A DNA stretch of 64,000 bases from Melioribacteraceae bacterium (GCA_021739765.1 JAIPBD010000019.1:16242-80241); one strand, 5' to 3'. Shown: positions 8,113 to 18,407, counted from the first letter of the stretch. Numbers and translations are program-made. Notes: generated from the letters alone by a model not told the origin.

Positions 8113-8901
8113 TTGGAATACTTAATAATTATCCTGGTTGCGCTTTTTGTTGCCGGACTAACATTTTTCTCCGGATTTGGACTTGGGACCTTGTTGATGC
8201 CGGCATTTGCTCTATTTTTCCCGATCGAAGTCGCAATTGCCGCAACAGCGGTAGTTCATTTGGCAAATAATATTTTCAAAATCTTTCTGATCGGAAAGCA
8301 TACTAACTTTAATATTCTTGCACGATTCGCTATTCCTGCGGCAATATTTGCTGCCGTTGGAGCTTATCTTTTAAGCTATTTGTCCAAACTTGAACCAATC
8401 TTTGAATATACTTTATTCGATTCCTCTTTTTTTGTTGAACCAATAAAATTAATTGTCGCCATTTTGATGGGAATTTTTGCTTATGTGGAGTTAACTCCAA
8501 AGTTAAAGGATCTATCAATTGATCAAAAATATATTCCGTTTGGAGGCGTACTTTCAGGTTTTTTTGGAGGTCTTTCCGGCCATCAAGGAGCTTTAAGAAC
8601 AGCGTTTTTAATTCACGCCGGACTAGAAAAGAAGGCGTTTATAGGCACAATGGTTTCCTCTGCCGTATTGATTGATGTAAGCCGACTTATAATTTACGGA
8701 ACATCCTTTTTCGCGGAAAGTTTTTCGATCCTCAGCGCACGAGGCTCTCTGGATCTAATTTTATACGGAAGTCTTGCCGCTTTCGTCGGTTCTGCAATCG
8801 GAAGATATTTGTTGGAAAAAGTAACCTTCGACGGAATTCAAAGAACCGTTGCGGTGATGTTGGTCATTCTCGCAATTGGGTTGGCCGCCGGGATAATTTA
8901 A
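8113..8901 (+). CDS. TauE/SafE-family membrane permease
   Basis: A 262-residue, very hydrophobic protein with seven or eight helices. It shows the family pattern: an N-terminal GLTFFSGFGLGTLLMPAFALFFP repeat and a central GGVLSGFFGGLSGHQGALRTAFLI repeat. Members export sulfite, sulfoacetate or similar organosulfur anions, but the substrate cannot be read from sequence. The start is TTG at 8113; no upstream in-frame ATG exists and the first hydrophobic residues are needed for helix one. Sulfite export would fit a genome that handles sulfated compounds, but the link to the sulfotransferase island 40 kb away is conjecture. Confidence 0.82.
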   Translation: MEYLIIILVALFVAGLTFFSGFGLGTLLMPAFALFFPIEVAIAATAVVHLANNIFKIFLIGKHTNFNILARFAIPAAIFAAVGAYLLSYLSKLEPIFEYTLFDSSFFVEPIKLIVAILMGIFAYVELTPKLKDLSIDQKYIPFGGVLSGFFGGLSGHQGALRTAFLIHAGLEKKAFIGTMVSSAVLIDVSRLIIYGTSFFAESFSILSARGSLDLILYGSLAAFVGSAIGRYLLEKVTFDGIQRTVAVMLVILAIGLAAGII

Positions 8902-8965
8902 TTAATGATTCTTTTGGCTTATCTCAATATCTTTAGGACTTCTATTTTTATTATTGGGGGAAATA

Positions 8966-9604
8966 ATGAAAAAATTAGCTTTTGTACTTTTATTCTGCGC
9001 TTTTGCTAATTCGTACGGACAATACACTTCTGCATCAATAAAGTTGGGGACATTTGTTCCCGATGCAACCGATGCCGGATTTGTTCTGGGTTACATGGGC
9101 GGAAAGTATATCGACGAAAATCTGGATATCGGTTGGAGTGTTGACTGGTTTCATAAAACATATGTTGATAAAAGTTTAGTAACAGAACTAAACAATCAGA
9201 TCGGAATTCCCAACGCGGAAATCAATGAACTAAGAGCCAGAACCAACCTGCACGATATTCCCGTTCTTTTTAATATGGTTGGTCATTTTCCGCTGGATCA
9301 CAGAAAACTTAGAGCCTATGTAACCGGTGGAATCGGAGCAGAAATATTGCTTGTCTTTTACCGCGATTTTACTAATCCCGACGAGGACGACCTGCAAGTC
9401 GCTTTTGATTTTAGCTGGCGTCTTGGTGCCGGAGTAACTTATGAATTAGGAAAACGTTCTGATTTACTCGCCGAAATCGGATATCATTCTTCCGAACCAA
9501 GCTGGACTTATGAAGTAGACGACAATAACGTTACACGAACTTTTGAAAGACGATTTGACATGAGCGGTTTTATGTTCAGGGTTGGTGTGAGATTATTCTA
9601 TTAA
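8966..9604 (+). CDS. Outer-membrane beta-barrel protein
   Basis: A 212-residue protein from ATG 8966, preceded by GGGGGAAATA. An upstream TTG at 8954 would add only four residues. The signal peptide (MKKLAFVLLFCAFANSYG) is followed by alternating hydrophobic strands (SIKLGTFVP, NLDIGWSVDWF, LRAYVTGGIGAEILLVF, WRLGAGVTYEL, LLAEIGYHS). The protein ends in the aromatic GFMFRVGVRLFY with terminal tyrosine, typical of BamA-assembled barrels. It resembles the small OmpW/OmpA-barrel 'outer membrane beta-barrel' group. Its ligand or role is unknown. Confidence 0.78.
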   Translation: MKKLAFVLLFCAFANSYGQYTSASIKLGTFVPDATDAGFVLGYMGGKYIDENLDIGWSVDWFHKTYVDKSLVTELNNQIGIPNAEINELRARTNLHDIPVLFNMVGHFPLDHRKLRAYVTGGIGAEILLVFYRDFTNPDEDDLQVAFDFSWRLGAGVTYELGKRSDLLAEIGYHSSEPSWTYEVDDNNVTRTFERRFDMSGFMFRVGVRLFY

Positions 9605-9614
9605 TGGAGATTTA

Positions 9615-10562
9615 ATGACGAGTAAAAAGATTTATGTCGCCGGTCATCGTGGAATGGTGGGCTCGGCAATTTTAAGAAAGCTGGATACGGAAGGTTATAA
9701 AAACATCGTAACCAAAACTTTGTCAGAACTTGATCTTACCAATCAATCAGAAACCGAAAAGTTTGTTTTATCAGAAAGGCCCGATATTGTAATTGTTGCG
9801 GCAGCAAAAGTTGGAGGTATTTTAGCCAACAATACTTACCGCGCGGAGTTTTTGTATGATAACCTAATGATCGAAGCAAATTTGATTCACAGCGCCCACA
9901 AAGCCGGTGTTGAAAAATTAATTTTCCTCGGGAGTTCGTGTATTTATCCCAAACTTGCACCGCAGCCATTAAAGGAAGAATATTTGCTCACGGATTCGCT
10001 GGAGGAAACCAACGAGCCGTACGCAATTGCAAAAATCGCCGGAATTAAACTTTGTGAAAATTATTACCGGCAATATGGAAGCAACTTTATTTCTGCAATG
10101 CCGACAAACCTTTACGGTCCGAATGATAATTTCGATTTAAAATCTTCGCATGTTTTGCCCGCACTTATGAGAAAATTTCACGAAGCAAAAGTTAACAAAT
10201 CCGATTCTGTTGTAATCTGGGGATCCGGAAAGCCCAAAAGAGAGTTTTTACACGTTGATGACTTAGCCAACGGAATTTACTTTTTAATGAAAAACGTTGG
10301 TGCAGCTGATTTATATTCAAAAAATATTAGTCAGATAAATATCGGAACCGGGGTTGATTTATCAATTTTGGAATTAGCCGAAAAGGTTAAAGCCGTTGTG
10401 GGTTATGATGGAAAAATCGAGATGGATTCTTCGAAACCTGACGGAACACCTCGCAAACTGATGGATGTTTCTCTCGCCCATGAACTCGGCTGGAAACACA
10501 CAATCTCTCTTGATGAAGGAATCGCTTCAACTTATAAATGGTTTTTAGAAAACAATAAATAG
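9615..10562 (+). CDS. fcl: GDP-L-fucose synthase
   Basis: A 315-residue short-chain dehydrogenase (extended type). It has the NADP-binding [10 protein letters not shown] at the N-terminus, [11 protein letters not shown], the catalytic serine in FLGSSCIYP and the YAIAK tyrosine/lysine pair, plus [10 protein letters not shown]. It is the 3,5-epimerase/4-reductase that turns GDP-4-keto-6-deoxymannose into GDP-L-fucose. The partner dehydratase gmd follows after 11 bases in the same operon, so this pair makes the fucosyl donor for surface glycans. Confidence 0.94.
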   Translation: MTSKKIYVAGHRGMVGSAILRKLDTEGYKNIVTKTLSELDLTNQSETEKFVLSERPDIVIVAAAKVGGILANNTYRAEFLYDNLMIEANLIHSAHKAGVEKLIFLGSSCIYPKLAPQPLKEEYLLTDSLEETNEPYAIAKIAGIKLCENYYRQYGSNFISAMPTNLYGPNDNFDLKSSHVLPALMRKFHEAKVNKSDSVVIWGSGKPKREFLHVDDLANGIYFLMKNVGAADLYSKNISQINIGTGVDLSILELAEKVKAVVGYDGKIEMDSSKPDGTPRKLMDVSLAHELGWKHTISLDEGIASTYKWFLENNK

Positions 10563-10573
10563 GACTCCTACTA

Positions 10574-11665
10574 ATGAAAAAAGCCTTAATAACAGGTATA
10601 ACCGGACAAGATGGCAGTTATTTGACCGAGATTCTACTCGAAAAAGGATATGAAGTTCACGGAATTATCCGTAGAAGCAGCTCATTTAATACTCAAAGAA
10701 TTGATCACCTCTACAGACAAAAAGAGGTTTTAAATCACAAGCTATATTTACATTACGGCGATGTGGTCGATACATCAAGCTTAAATCGTTTGCTTGAAAA
10801 AATCGAACCGGATGAAATTTATAATCTCGCCGCTCAATCTCACGTTAAAGTCTCGTTTGAAGTTCCCGATTATACAGCGCAAGTGGACGGATTAGGAACG
10901 CTCAGATTTTTGGACGCGATTCGAGAAACCGGACTTCGTCAGGTTAAATTTTATCAAGCTTCTACGAGTGAGCTGTTTGGTAAAGTGCAGGAAATTCCTC
11001 AAACCGAAAAAACGCCGTTTTATCCACGCTCCCCTTACGGTGTCGCAAAATTATATGGTTACTGGATTATTGTAAATTTCCGTGAAGCTTATAACATTTT
11101 TGCGTCGAACGGTATATTATTCAATCATGAATCTCCCAGAAGAGGCGAAACTTTTGTAACCCGAAAAATTACTCGCGCCGTTTCAGATATTATGACTGGA
11201 AAACAACAAATGCTCGCCCTGGGAAATTTAAACTCGAAAAGGGATTGGGGTTATGCTCCTGAGTATTGTGAAGGAATGTGGAGAATATTACAACATGATA
11301 CCGCTGAAGATTTCGTTCTTTCGACTAATGAAACTCATACAGTAAGAGAATTTGTTGAAAACTCTTTTAACCGTCTCGGCGTTGAAATCGATTGGGTTGG
11401 AGAACAAGAAAACGAAGTTGGTGTTGTAAAATCAGTAAATCTTGATGCCAACGAATTTATATCTAACCTTAAAGATAAAGTGACCGCTCCAAAAGTTGGT
11501 GATAAATTGGTGAAAGTAAATCCTAAATATTACCGTCCGACAGAAGTTGAATTGCTTATCGGGGATTACTCGAAAGCTAAAGAAAAACTTGGCTGGTCTC
11601 CCAAAACAACATTTAAGGATTTAGTGACAATTATGATTGAAGCGGATTTACAAGCCGCTTTATAA
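10574..11665 (+). CDS. gmd: GDP-mannose 4,6-dehydratase
   Basis: A 363-residue extended SDR enzyme. The [19 protein letters not shown] dinucleotide site is at residues 7-25, with [12 protein letters not shown], the NLAAQSHV motif, the catalytic STSELFGK and [10 protein letters not shown] tyrosine/lysine, and [16 protein letters not shown], all diagnostic of Gmd. It converts GDP-mannose to GDP-4-keto-6-deoxymannose, which the upstream fcl product uses. Its stop is 1 base from the convergent epimerase gene. Confidence 0.95.
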   Translation: MKKALITGITGQDGSYLTEILLEKGYEVHGIIRRSSSFNTQRIDHLYRQKEVLNHKLYLHYGDVVDTSSLNRLLEKIEPDEIYNLAAQSHVKVSFEVPDYTAQVDGLGTLRFLDAIRETGLRQVKFYQASTSELFGKVQEIPQTEKTPFYPRSPYGVAKLYGYWIIVNFREAYNIFASNGILFNHESPRRGETFVTRKITRAVSDIMTGKQQMLALGNLNSKRDWGYAPEYCEGMWRILQHDTAEDFVLSTNETHTVREFVENSFNRLGVEIDWVGEQENEVGVVKSVNLDANEFISNLKDKVTAPKVGDKLVKVNPKYYRPTEVELLIGDYSKAKEKLGWSPKTTFKDLVTIMIEADLQAAL

Positions 11666-11666
11666 A

Positions 11667-12578
11667 TCATTTCAATAAGTTCGCCAATGCGTTATCAACA
11701 TTGGCGAACTTGTACTTAAATCCATTTTGAACCGCTTTTTCACCACTTACATTAACGCCCTTAATAACAGCGTTTGCGGCTTCCCCCATTATTAACTTTA
11801 AAACAAATTCCGGCACTTTAAAAATCGATGGCCTTTTAATCGTTTTGCCGAGACTTTTTGCAAAGTCGTTCATTGTAACACCCTTCGGTGCAACGGCGTT
11901 AAAAACTCCACTCAAATTCTTTTCAATTGCATAAATGAAAAGCTCCGAAAGATCATCAATGTGAATCCACGGAAACCACTGATTTCCCGATCCGATCGGA
12001 CCTCCGACAAAAAACCGGAACGGTGGAAGCATTTTCGCCAGAGCTCCTCCGTTTTTGTCGATCACAATTCCGATTCGAATAATTGTCCTGACTATTTCTT
12101 CCTGCTCTAAATCTTCTGAAGAATTCTCCCAACTTTCAACAACATCCGCAAGAAATCCTTCACCCTTTCTTGAACTTTCATCTACCGCTTGCTGACGTTC
12201 ATATCCATAAAATCCTATTGCAGACGCGCTTATAAATTGTTTTGGTTTTGACGAGGATTTTTTAATTTCATCAACTAATGATTTGGTGCTAACAGTTCTA
12301 CTTTTCAATATTCTTTTTTTGTATGACTCACTCCATCTTTTATCAACAACTCCTTCGCCCGCCAAATTAATAATAACATCTGAACCGCCAATCGCGTTTT
12401 TCCATTTTCCGTCATCTGAACCCAACGGATTCCATTCATAATAATCATCAGCATCAACAATGGTTTTCGCTTTTTCCGGATTTCGTGAAAAGACTATTAC
12501 TTCATGCCTATTTCTCTTCAGTTTTTCCGATATTTTTCCGCCGATTAATCCGGTTGCGCCGGTAACAATAACTTTCAT
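11667..12578 (-). CDS. TIGR01777-family SDR epimerase (YfcH-like)
   Basis: A 303-residue protein with VTGATGLIGGKI at the N-terminus, the NLAGEGVVDKRWSESYKKRILKSR stretch and SASAIGFYG, and a C-terminal DUF1731-type segment (VPEFVLKLIMGEAANAVIKG). This combination marks the TIGR01777 family, nucleotide-sugar-epimerase-like proteins often linked to cell division or stress, with no proven reaction. It is convergent with gmd and monocistronic. Confidence 0.88.
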   Translation of the reverse strand: MKVIVTGATGLIGGKISEKLKRNRHEVIVFSRNPEKAKTIVDADDYYEWNPLGSDDGKWKNAIGGSDVIINLAGEGVVDKRWSESYKKRILKSRTVSTKSLVDEIKKSSSKPKQFISASAIGFYGYERQQAVDESSRKGEGFLADVVESWENSSEDLEQEEIVRTIIRIGIVIDKNGGALAKMLPPFRFFVGGPIGSGNQWFPWIHIDDLSELFIYAIEKNLSGVFNAVAPKGVTMNDFAKSLGKTIKRPSIFKVPEFVLKLIMGEAANAVIKGVNVSGEKAVQNGFKYKFANVDNALANLLK

Positions 12579-12746
12579 ACTTTCTCTTTTTTAAGATGGA
12601 ACAATTTGTCGTGTAACAGAGTTCATCGCATTTTCAATCCTGATGCAAAATAACCCAAACAAAAAATTACTGCAAAGAATAAGATATTATTAATATTTTA
12701 GTCAGTCGCTCCAAAACGACAATTTTTTAACAATGCGAGGTGCAAA

Positions 12747-13145
12747 ATGAAAAAGCTTCTTTTGTCCGTTCTCGCCATTACAGTCTCCTGGCAAATCTTA
12801 GATTATCTTCTCCACGGCGTATTGCTTTCTTCGGCATACGAAGAAACATCAAGCCTTTGGAGACCAATGGAAGAAATGAGCATGGGAATGATGGTGCTTA
12901 TTTCAATCCTGGTTTCCGGCTCGTTTTCATATATTTATTATAAGTTTGTAAATAATAAAAACTTGAAAACGGCACTAATGTATTCCCTTGTTTACGGATT
13001 CGGGGCGGGCGTTTCATTCGGTTACGGATCTTATATGGTTATGCCGATACCATACTACATGGCGCTTACATGGTTCCTCGGCACTATTGTGGAAGCGTTA
13101 GTCGCCGGAGTAATTGTTGGATATCTGATAACCGATTCGGAATAA
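12747..13145 (+). CDS. Four-helix membrane protein, unknown
   Basis: A 132-residue protein with four predicted membrane segments (LLLSVLAITVSWQILDYLL, MGMMVLISILVSGSFSYIYY, ALMYSLVYGFGAGVSFGYG, ALTWFLGTIVEALVAGVIVGYL). The first helix carries DYLLHG and the first loop LWRPMEEM, which look conserved-type rather than random. The GAGGTG site precedes the ATG. The function is not recognised. Confidence 0.65.
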   Translation: MKKLLLSVLAITVSWQILDYLLHGVLLSSAYEETSSLWRPMEEMSMGMMVLISILVSGSFSYIYYKFVNNKNLKTALMYSLVYGFGAGVSFGYGSYMVMPIPYYMALTWFLGTIVEALVAGVIVGYLITDSE

Positions 13146-13151
13146 CTCTTC

Positions 13152-13181
13152 TTCCACCCGGGTGTTTATATTCGGGTGGAA
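13152..13181 (+). terminator. Hairpin after the 12747 gene
   Basis: A 9-bp perfect stem, TTCCACCCG at 13152-13160 with CGGGTGGAA at 13173-13181, loop of 12. It lies 7 bases after the stop. The downstream tract is only TATATTTG, so it is a weak or structural terminator. Confidence 0.55.
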
Positions 13182-13257
13182 TATATTTGCACCATTCTAA
13201 AACTTTGCTAAGTTCTTTCCATATTCTATTTTTGTTTTTCTATTTAGGAAATACTCA

Positions 13258-14055
13258 TTGGCAGAAAATTTCTACAGGCACGCAAAAGCATACGATATCG
13301 CCTTCTCCGACCGCGAATATAAAATTGAGTGTGATTTTTTGGAGTGGGCTTTTCAAAATCATGGACGTCTCGATTTGAAATTGAACGAGAAGAATTTTTT
13401 GGAACTTGGCGCCGGACCAGCTCAGCATGCGCGCGAAATGGCAAAACGCGGTTGGAATTCTACAGCTCTTGATCTTTCACCCGATATGCTTAAATATGCG
13501 GATGATGAGAGCAGAAAAGAGGGCTTGGTCCTCAATTGTGTGGTTGCTGATATGTCAGAGTTTAAATTAAATACCAAGTTTCAGCTTGCAGCCACTTTGA
13601 TGGAAAGCATCTCGCACCTTGTAACAAACGAACAAATCATTTCACATTTTAAATCGGTTGCCGAATCGCTTATCCAAGGCGGCGTTTATGTTATTGAAGC
13701 AACACATCCAATGTTTTTCTTCCCGGACAATGAGCCGAACACCTGGCATTCGAAAAACGAAGAAATGGAGGTCGAAGTTACATTCGGCAATCCGGATGAC
13801 TTTTACGATTCTATCACTCAGCAGTGGACAACCTCAACAATCATCAAAATAAAAGATGGCGATAAAAGCTGGGAAACTTATGAAACTAAAAGCCAGATAA
13901 GGTGGTATTTAGCTCAGGAAATGAAAGCATTAATCGAACTTTCGGGCGATTTCGAGTTATGCTATTTTTATGGCAGTTTATATTCTTTGCCACCGCAAAA
14001 CTTTGACCACAGTGAAAAATCTGATGCTATGGTAATTGTACTTAAAAAGAAATAA
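13258..14055 (+). CDS. Class I SAM-dependent methyltransferase
   Basis: A 265-residue protein with motif I FLELGAGPAQHAREMAKRGW near residue 43, motif II ALDLSPDMLKYA and the acidic VVADMSEF, the usual Rossmann methyltransferase order. The start is TTG 13258, with TAGGAA seven bases upstream. The small-molecule or protein substrate cannot be inferred. It precedes the DUF5686 gene by 12 bases and may be co-transcribed with it. Confidence 0.82.
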   Translation: MAENFYRHAKAYDIAFSDREYKIECDFLEWAFQNHGRLDLKLNEKNFLELGAGPAQHAREMAKRGWNSTALDLSPDMLKYADDESRKEGLVLNCVVADMSEFKLNTKFQLAATLMESISHLVTNEQIISHFKSVAESLIQGGVYVIEATHPMFFFPDNEPNTWHSKNEEMEVEVTFGNPDDFYDSITQQWTTSTIIKIKDGDKSWETYETKSQIRWYLAQEMKALIELSGDFELCYFYGSLYSLPPQNFDHSEKSDAMVIVLKKK

Positions 14056-14067
14056 CCCGGGGGAACA

Positions 14068-16473
14068 TTGAAATATTTCTTGAACTTAATTTTAATCCTA
14101 AACGTTTCGTTATCCGCTCAGCAGTTTCAAATAAAAGGAATTGTTTCGGATAACAAATCCGGCGAGGTTCTACGATTTGCGAACATACTCGTTTTAGGCG
14201 AAGCGACCGGAACAACGTCAAACGTTGAAGGAAATTATCAAATTTACTTACCGAAGGGGAAGCATTCTCTCATTTTTTCCTTTATCGGATATGTAAGCGA
14301 TACACTTTCTATTAATTTAACAGACCATATAGCCTACAACGCAAAGCTAAAGCCTGTTTCGCTTGAGCTTCCGGAGGTAACGGTATTGCCTGGAGAAAAT
14401 CCCGCGTTGGAAATTATTCGCCGTGCTATTGATTATAAAAATGTAAGGCTAAGCAAGCTTGATTCTTATGTATTTAAAGCTTACACAAAAGGACTTGTAA
14501 AAACCACCGAAGATTTTTCTTCGGACGATAACAACGTAACCGTTGGACTTGGAGTTGACGATTCAACTCAGCTTAAAATTACCGGAATAATTGAAAATGA
14601 AAGCCGTGGGTATTTTAAAAAGCCGGATCAATACAAAGATGAAATTATTGCTCGAAAACAAACTTCCAACACTCCGTCTTCGATTAATGTATTAACCGGA
14701 GGACGATTGATTCAAGATTTTTACTCGGACGAAATCGAATTTTTCGGCAGGGAACAAGTCGGACCCGTTTCCGAAAACGCGTTGGATTATTACTTCTTTT
14801 TGTTGAAAGACACTCTTCAGCTTGATAAACAAAATGTATTCAAAATACATTTTGAGCCATACGATAATTCCGATCCGGGTTTCGTTGGAGATGTTTATAT
14901 CGCGGACGAAACTTTTGCCATGCTAAAACTTGATGTAGGTTTGAATGACGCCGCAAATATTGGTGGAATATTTAACGAGATAAACATTTTTCAACAGTTT
15001 GTTCCTTTCGAACAAGATGTTTATATGCCGGTAGATTATAGAATACTTGTTGAAGGAAATTTCCTCGGGATTGCAAAGTTTGGTTTTGAGTTAAATTCGA
15101 TATTCTACAACTATGATATAAATTATTCGATTCTTGATGATTTTTTCGACTACGCGATTGTAACGGTTCATCCTGATGCCGATTTAAAGGATTCCACTTA
15201 CTGGAGCAATGTTCAATCAATACCAAGCTCACTCGATGAAGTTGAAGCTTACAAAAGAATCGACAGCATCGAGTCAGTCGAAAAATCATTTTGGGATAGA
15301 AATTCTATTCTGTCTCCGACACTTTCTTTCAATAAAAACTTAAGCACCAGCGGCTTAACGGGAATTTATCATTTTAACAGAGTTGAAGGAAACGCTTTAG
15401 ATTTTGGCTTTTACCTCCGCGATCTTTTTAATAAACGGTTTCGCTCCGATTTGGATTTTTCCTATGGATTTGCCGACGAAAAGTTTAAAGCCGATTTTTC
15501 CGGACGTTATCGTTTTGGAGATTACCGCACGGGATATATCAATTTAGACGCTTTTGATAAAACAGAAATTTTATTTAAAGAATCGGACAATTACAACAAT
15601 TTGACCTCAACGCTAACAAATCTTTTCGGGAAATACGACTTCAGGGATTACTACTATTCTAAAGGATTTTCGGTTAATGTCGGCGGATACATTTTGCCGT
15701 TCCTTTCAGTCGGAGCAGGATTTGTAAACCGAACCGACAACTCCGCAAGTGTAAATACTGATTTTTCCTTTTTTTACCGGGATGAATTGTTCGATATCAA
15801 TCCACCGATTTACGAATCCAAAATCAACGGAATAACTGCGGAGTTTACTTTAGATTTTAGGAAATATGTAGAAGATGGATATTTTAGAAGGAAGGTGACA
15901 AGCCGTAAACCAACATTTATTTTGAGAGGGAATTTGATGCATAGTTCAAAAGACTTTGCCAGCGATCTCACATTTACAAAATATGAATTTAATATTTCGG
16001 GGTTTGTTCCATCAATTAAAAGCACACAATTGGATGTATTGGCAAAAATAATTAAAACCGACGGCGCTATTCCTTATCAAATGATGTACGCGCTTCCGGG
16101 AAATATTTCGGGTGGTTCAAAAAATTCCAGCTTTCGAACGCTTGAAATCGGCGACCATTTCGGCGATGAAATTTATCAATTAAACTTAAGTTATAATTTT
16201 CGCGATGAATTTTTTAGATTTCTCGGAGTTCCATATTTGGAAGATTCCGAAATTTATATTGGCGTTCATTACAATTCAGCGATAACAAAAGTATCCGAAA
16301 AATCTTCTGCTATTCAACCGATTTCATCAATATTATTTGAAAAAACACCGTTTCAAGAACTTGGGTTTTCGCTCGGCCATCCTCTATTCCCTTTAACCTT
16401 GGAATTTACATGGAAACTGAACTATTTTGGAAAAAACAATTTTGTAGTTAGTGTAAACTCGTTTGCTTTATAA
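14068..16473 (+). CDS. DUF5686 outer-membrane protein with CarboxypepD_reg-like domain
   Basis: An 801-residue protein: signal peptide (to about residue 18, ending LSAQ), then a carboxypeptidase-regulatory-like beta domain (IKGIVSDNKSGEVLRFANILV) and the DUF5686 start EIIRRAIDYKNVR at about 116. A long stretch of alternating amphipathic strands follows, ending in WKLNYFGKNNFVVSVNSFAL. This is the standard Bacteroidota DUF5686 architecture, an outer-membrane barrel of unproven function. The start is TTG 14068 after GGGGGAACA. It lies 12 bases upstream of the GH13 gene. Confidence 0.85.
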   Translation: MKYFLNLILILNVSLSAQQFQIKGIVSDNKSGEVLRFANILVLGEATGTTSNVEGNYQIYLPKGKHSLIFSFIGYVSDTLSINLTDHIAYNAKLKPVSLELPEVTVLPGENPALEIIRRAIDYKNVRLSKLDSYVFKAYTKGLVKTTEDFSSDDNNVTVGLGVDDSTQLKITGIIENESRGYFKKPDQYKDEIIARKQTSNTPSSINVLTGGRLIQDFYSDEIEFFGREQVGPVSENALDYYFFLLKDTLQLDKQNVFKIHFEPYDNSDPGFVGDVYIADETFAMLKLDVGLNDAANIGGIFNEINIFQQFVPFEQDVYMPVDYRILVEGNFLGIAKFGFELNSIFYNYDINYSILDDFFDYAIVTVHPDADLKDSTYWSNVQSIPSSLDEVEAYKRIDSIESVEKSFWDRNSILSPTLSFNKNLSTSGLTGIYHFNRVEGNALDFGFYLRDLFNKRFRSDLDFSYGFADEKFKADFSGRYRFGDYRTGYINLDAFDKTEILFKESDNYNNLTSTLTNLFGKYDFRDYYYSKGFSVNVGGYILPFLSVGAGFVNRTDNSASVNTDFSFFYRDELFDINPPIYESKINGITAEFTLDFRKYVEDGYFRRKVTSRKPTFILRGNLMHSSKDFASDLTFTKYEFNISGFVPSIKSTQLDVLAKIIKTDGAIPYQMMYALPGNISGGSKNSSFRTLEIGDHFGDEIYQLNLSYNFRDEFFRFLGVPYLEDSEIYIGVHYNSAITKVSEKSSAIQPISSILFEKTPFQELGFSLGHPLFPLTLEFTWKLNYFGKNNFVVSVNSFAL

Positions 16474-16485
16474 AGGACTTCAACA

Positions 16486-18309
16486 ATGAAACTTTTGTGT
16501 AAATTCATTCTTTTTTCAATTCTAACAATTTCATTAAATGCTCAGAGTTTAAATATTAGCCGTATCGAGCCACCAAATTGGTGGGTTGGAATGAAAACCA
16601 GCACTATTCAATTGATGGTTTATGGTGAAAACTTAAACGATGTGGAGGTGATCCCAAACGATGGGATTGAGGTTTTGAAGGTTCACAAAATCGAGAATCC
16701 GTCTTATGCCTTTGTTGATATTAAAATTGACAATGATGCGAAACCGGGTGATTATACTTTAACTTTTAGGAAAAACGGGCACCAAATAGAATACAGCTAT
16801 AAATTGAATGCGCGCTCCGACGATCCTTTGCGTTATCAAGGCTTTGACAACTCCGACGCGATTTATCTTTTAATGCCCGATCGATTCGCAAACGGTGATG
16901 TTGAAAACGATTCCATTGACGGATATTACGATTCGATGCAGCACATTGAATTTCAAAAACGATACGGTGGCGATCTTCAGGGAGTAATCAACAACTTAAA
17001 CTATATCAAAGAACTTGGTTTTACAACAATTTGGCTTAATCCGGTTTTTGAGAATAATACTTTCCGAAGCTACCACGGTTATAACGGAACAGATTTTTAC
17101 AAAGTTGATCCAAGGCTTGGTACAATTGAAAAATATACTGAGTTGATTGAGAAAGCTCATAAAATGGGATTAAAAATCATTTTCGATCATGTCGCCAATC
17201 ATTTTTCTAACGACCACGAGTGGTTTAATAATCTTCCCGTTAAAGAGTGGATTAACGGAACGCCGGAGAAGTTTCCAGCCGCGAATCATAACAAAATGGC
17301 TTTTACCGATCCACACACGGACAGCTCAACAATCAACCATGTTATCAAAGGTTGGTTTGTAGACTATATGGCCGACTTCAATCAGCGTAACCCATTTGTC
17401 GCGAATTATATTATTCAAAATACAATTTGGTGGATTGAAACCACCGGATTTAATGGAATTCGTGAAGACACCTATCCGTATTGTGACCAAGATTTTATGG
17501 CCCGTTGGGCAAAAACAATTTTGGACGAATATCCGTCCTTCAATATTGTTGGCGAAGTTTGGACCGGAGAACCGGCCTTTCTTTCCGGCTATCAGAAAAA
17601 CAATCCTTTGACTCAAAATGAAACCCACCTGCCTTCAGTAACCGATTTTGCCCTGCGTGATTTTTTTGTACATGCCGTTCAAGGACAGGAAGGATTTTAC
17701 AAGCTGTTCAATATTTTCGCCAAGGATTTTCTCTATTCCAATCCGGATATGCTGTTGACTTTTGCCGACAACCACGATGTTGGGAGAATTCTCTATTACG
17801 CGAAAGGAAATCTTGATTTGGCTAAAATGGTTTATACAATTTTATTTACATCGCGCGGAATTCCATCGGTTCTATACGCGTCGGAACTTGGAGTTGTTTC
17901 GAATGAAGATCACGGGCAATTGCGTGTTACGATGCCCGGAGGATTTCCGAATGATAAAAGAAATGCTTTTGAAGAATCCGGCAGAACGGATTACGAAAAG
18001 GAAATTTTTAATTATTTGAGAACTCTGCTCCATCTGAGAAAAGATTTCCCCGCGCTTGCGACAGGAAAAATGACACACTTTCCGCCGAAAAATGAAACGT
18101 ATTTTTATTTCAAATCCAACGGCGATCAAACACTGCTTGTTGTATTGAACGGAAACCCGGAAGAAAAAACAATATCGTTTGAAGAACAATCCACGTTTGT
18201 GAATGAAAACTCAGAACTAATAGATCTGTTCACGAATGAAAAATCAACGTTGAACGGACTTGAGTTAACTATTCCCCCAATAACCTGGAAAGTGTATTTA
18301 ATTCAATAA
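16486..18309 (+). CDS. GH13 alpha-amylase-family enzyme (cyclomaltodextrinase/neopullulanase-like), secreted
   Basis: A 607-residue protein with a signal peptide (to about residue 20, SLNAQ), an Ig-like N-terminal domain (residues about 22-110, as in cyclomaltodextrinases and SusA) and a GH13 barrel. The four regions are visible: DHVANH (234-239), GIREDTYPY with nucleophile Asp328, GEVW with acid/base Glu357, and FADNHD with Asp431. A C-terminal beta domain follows. It hydrolyses alpha-1,4 glucans or cyclodextrins, probably in the periplasm. No SusC/D pair or sugar transporter adjoins it, so it is not a classic polysaccharide utilisation locus. Confidence 0.9.
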   Translation: MKLLCKFILFSILTISLNAQSLNISRIEPPNWWVGMKTSTIQLMVYGENLNDVEVIPNDGIEVLKVHKIENPSYAFVDIKIDNDAKPGDYTLTFRKNGHQIEYSYKLNARSDDPLRYQGFDNSDAIYLLMPDRFANGDVENDSIDGYYDSMQHIEFQKRYGGDLQGVINNLNYIKELGFTTIWLNPVFENNTFRSYHGYNGTDFYKVDPRLGTIEKYTELIEKAHKMGLKIIFDHVANHFSNDHEWFNNLPVKEWINGTPEKFPAANHNKMAFTDPHTDSSTINHVIKGWFVDYMADFNQRNPFVANYIIQNTIWWIETTGFNGIREDTYPYCDQDFMARWAKTILDEYPSFNIVGEVWTGEPAFLSGYQKNNPLTQNETHLPSVTDFALRDFFVHAVQGQEGFYKLFNIFAKDFLYSNPDMLLTFADNHDVGRILYYAKGNLDLAKMVYTILFTSRGIPSVLYASELGVVSNEDHGQLRVTMPGGFPNDKRNAFEESGRTDYEKEIFNYLRTLLHLRKDFPALATGKMTHFPPKNETYFYFKSNGDQTLLVVLNGNPEEKTISFEEQSTFVNENSELIDLFTNEKSTLNGLELTIPPITWKVYLIQ

Positions 18310-18357
18310 ACTTTTTTTTCTTGGCTATCCGAGCTTTCAAATTGCATAAAGAAGTTT

Positions 18358-18407
18358 AGCTTACGAATTAATCGGATTCGATTCTTTTTTATCCGATTTC
18401 GTAAGCT
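18358..18407. repeat. Long inverted repeat (17 paired bases) between amylase and sco genes
   Basis: The left arm AGCTTACGAA-TTA-ATCGGAT (18358-18377) pairs with ATCCGATTTCGTAAGCT (18391-18407): 17 pairs, with a TTA bulge on the left and a 13-base T-rich loop. It starts 49 bases after the amylase stop and 57 before the sco start. There is no T-tract after the stem, so it may be a terminator variant, a processing site or a binding site. Confidence 0.6.
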
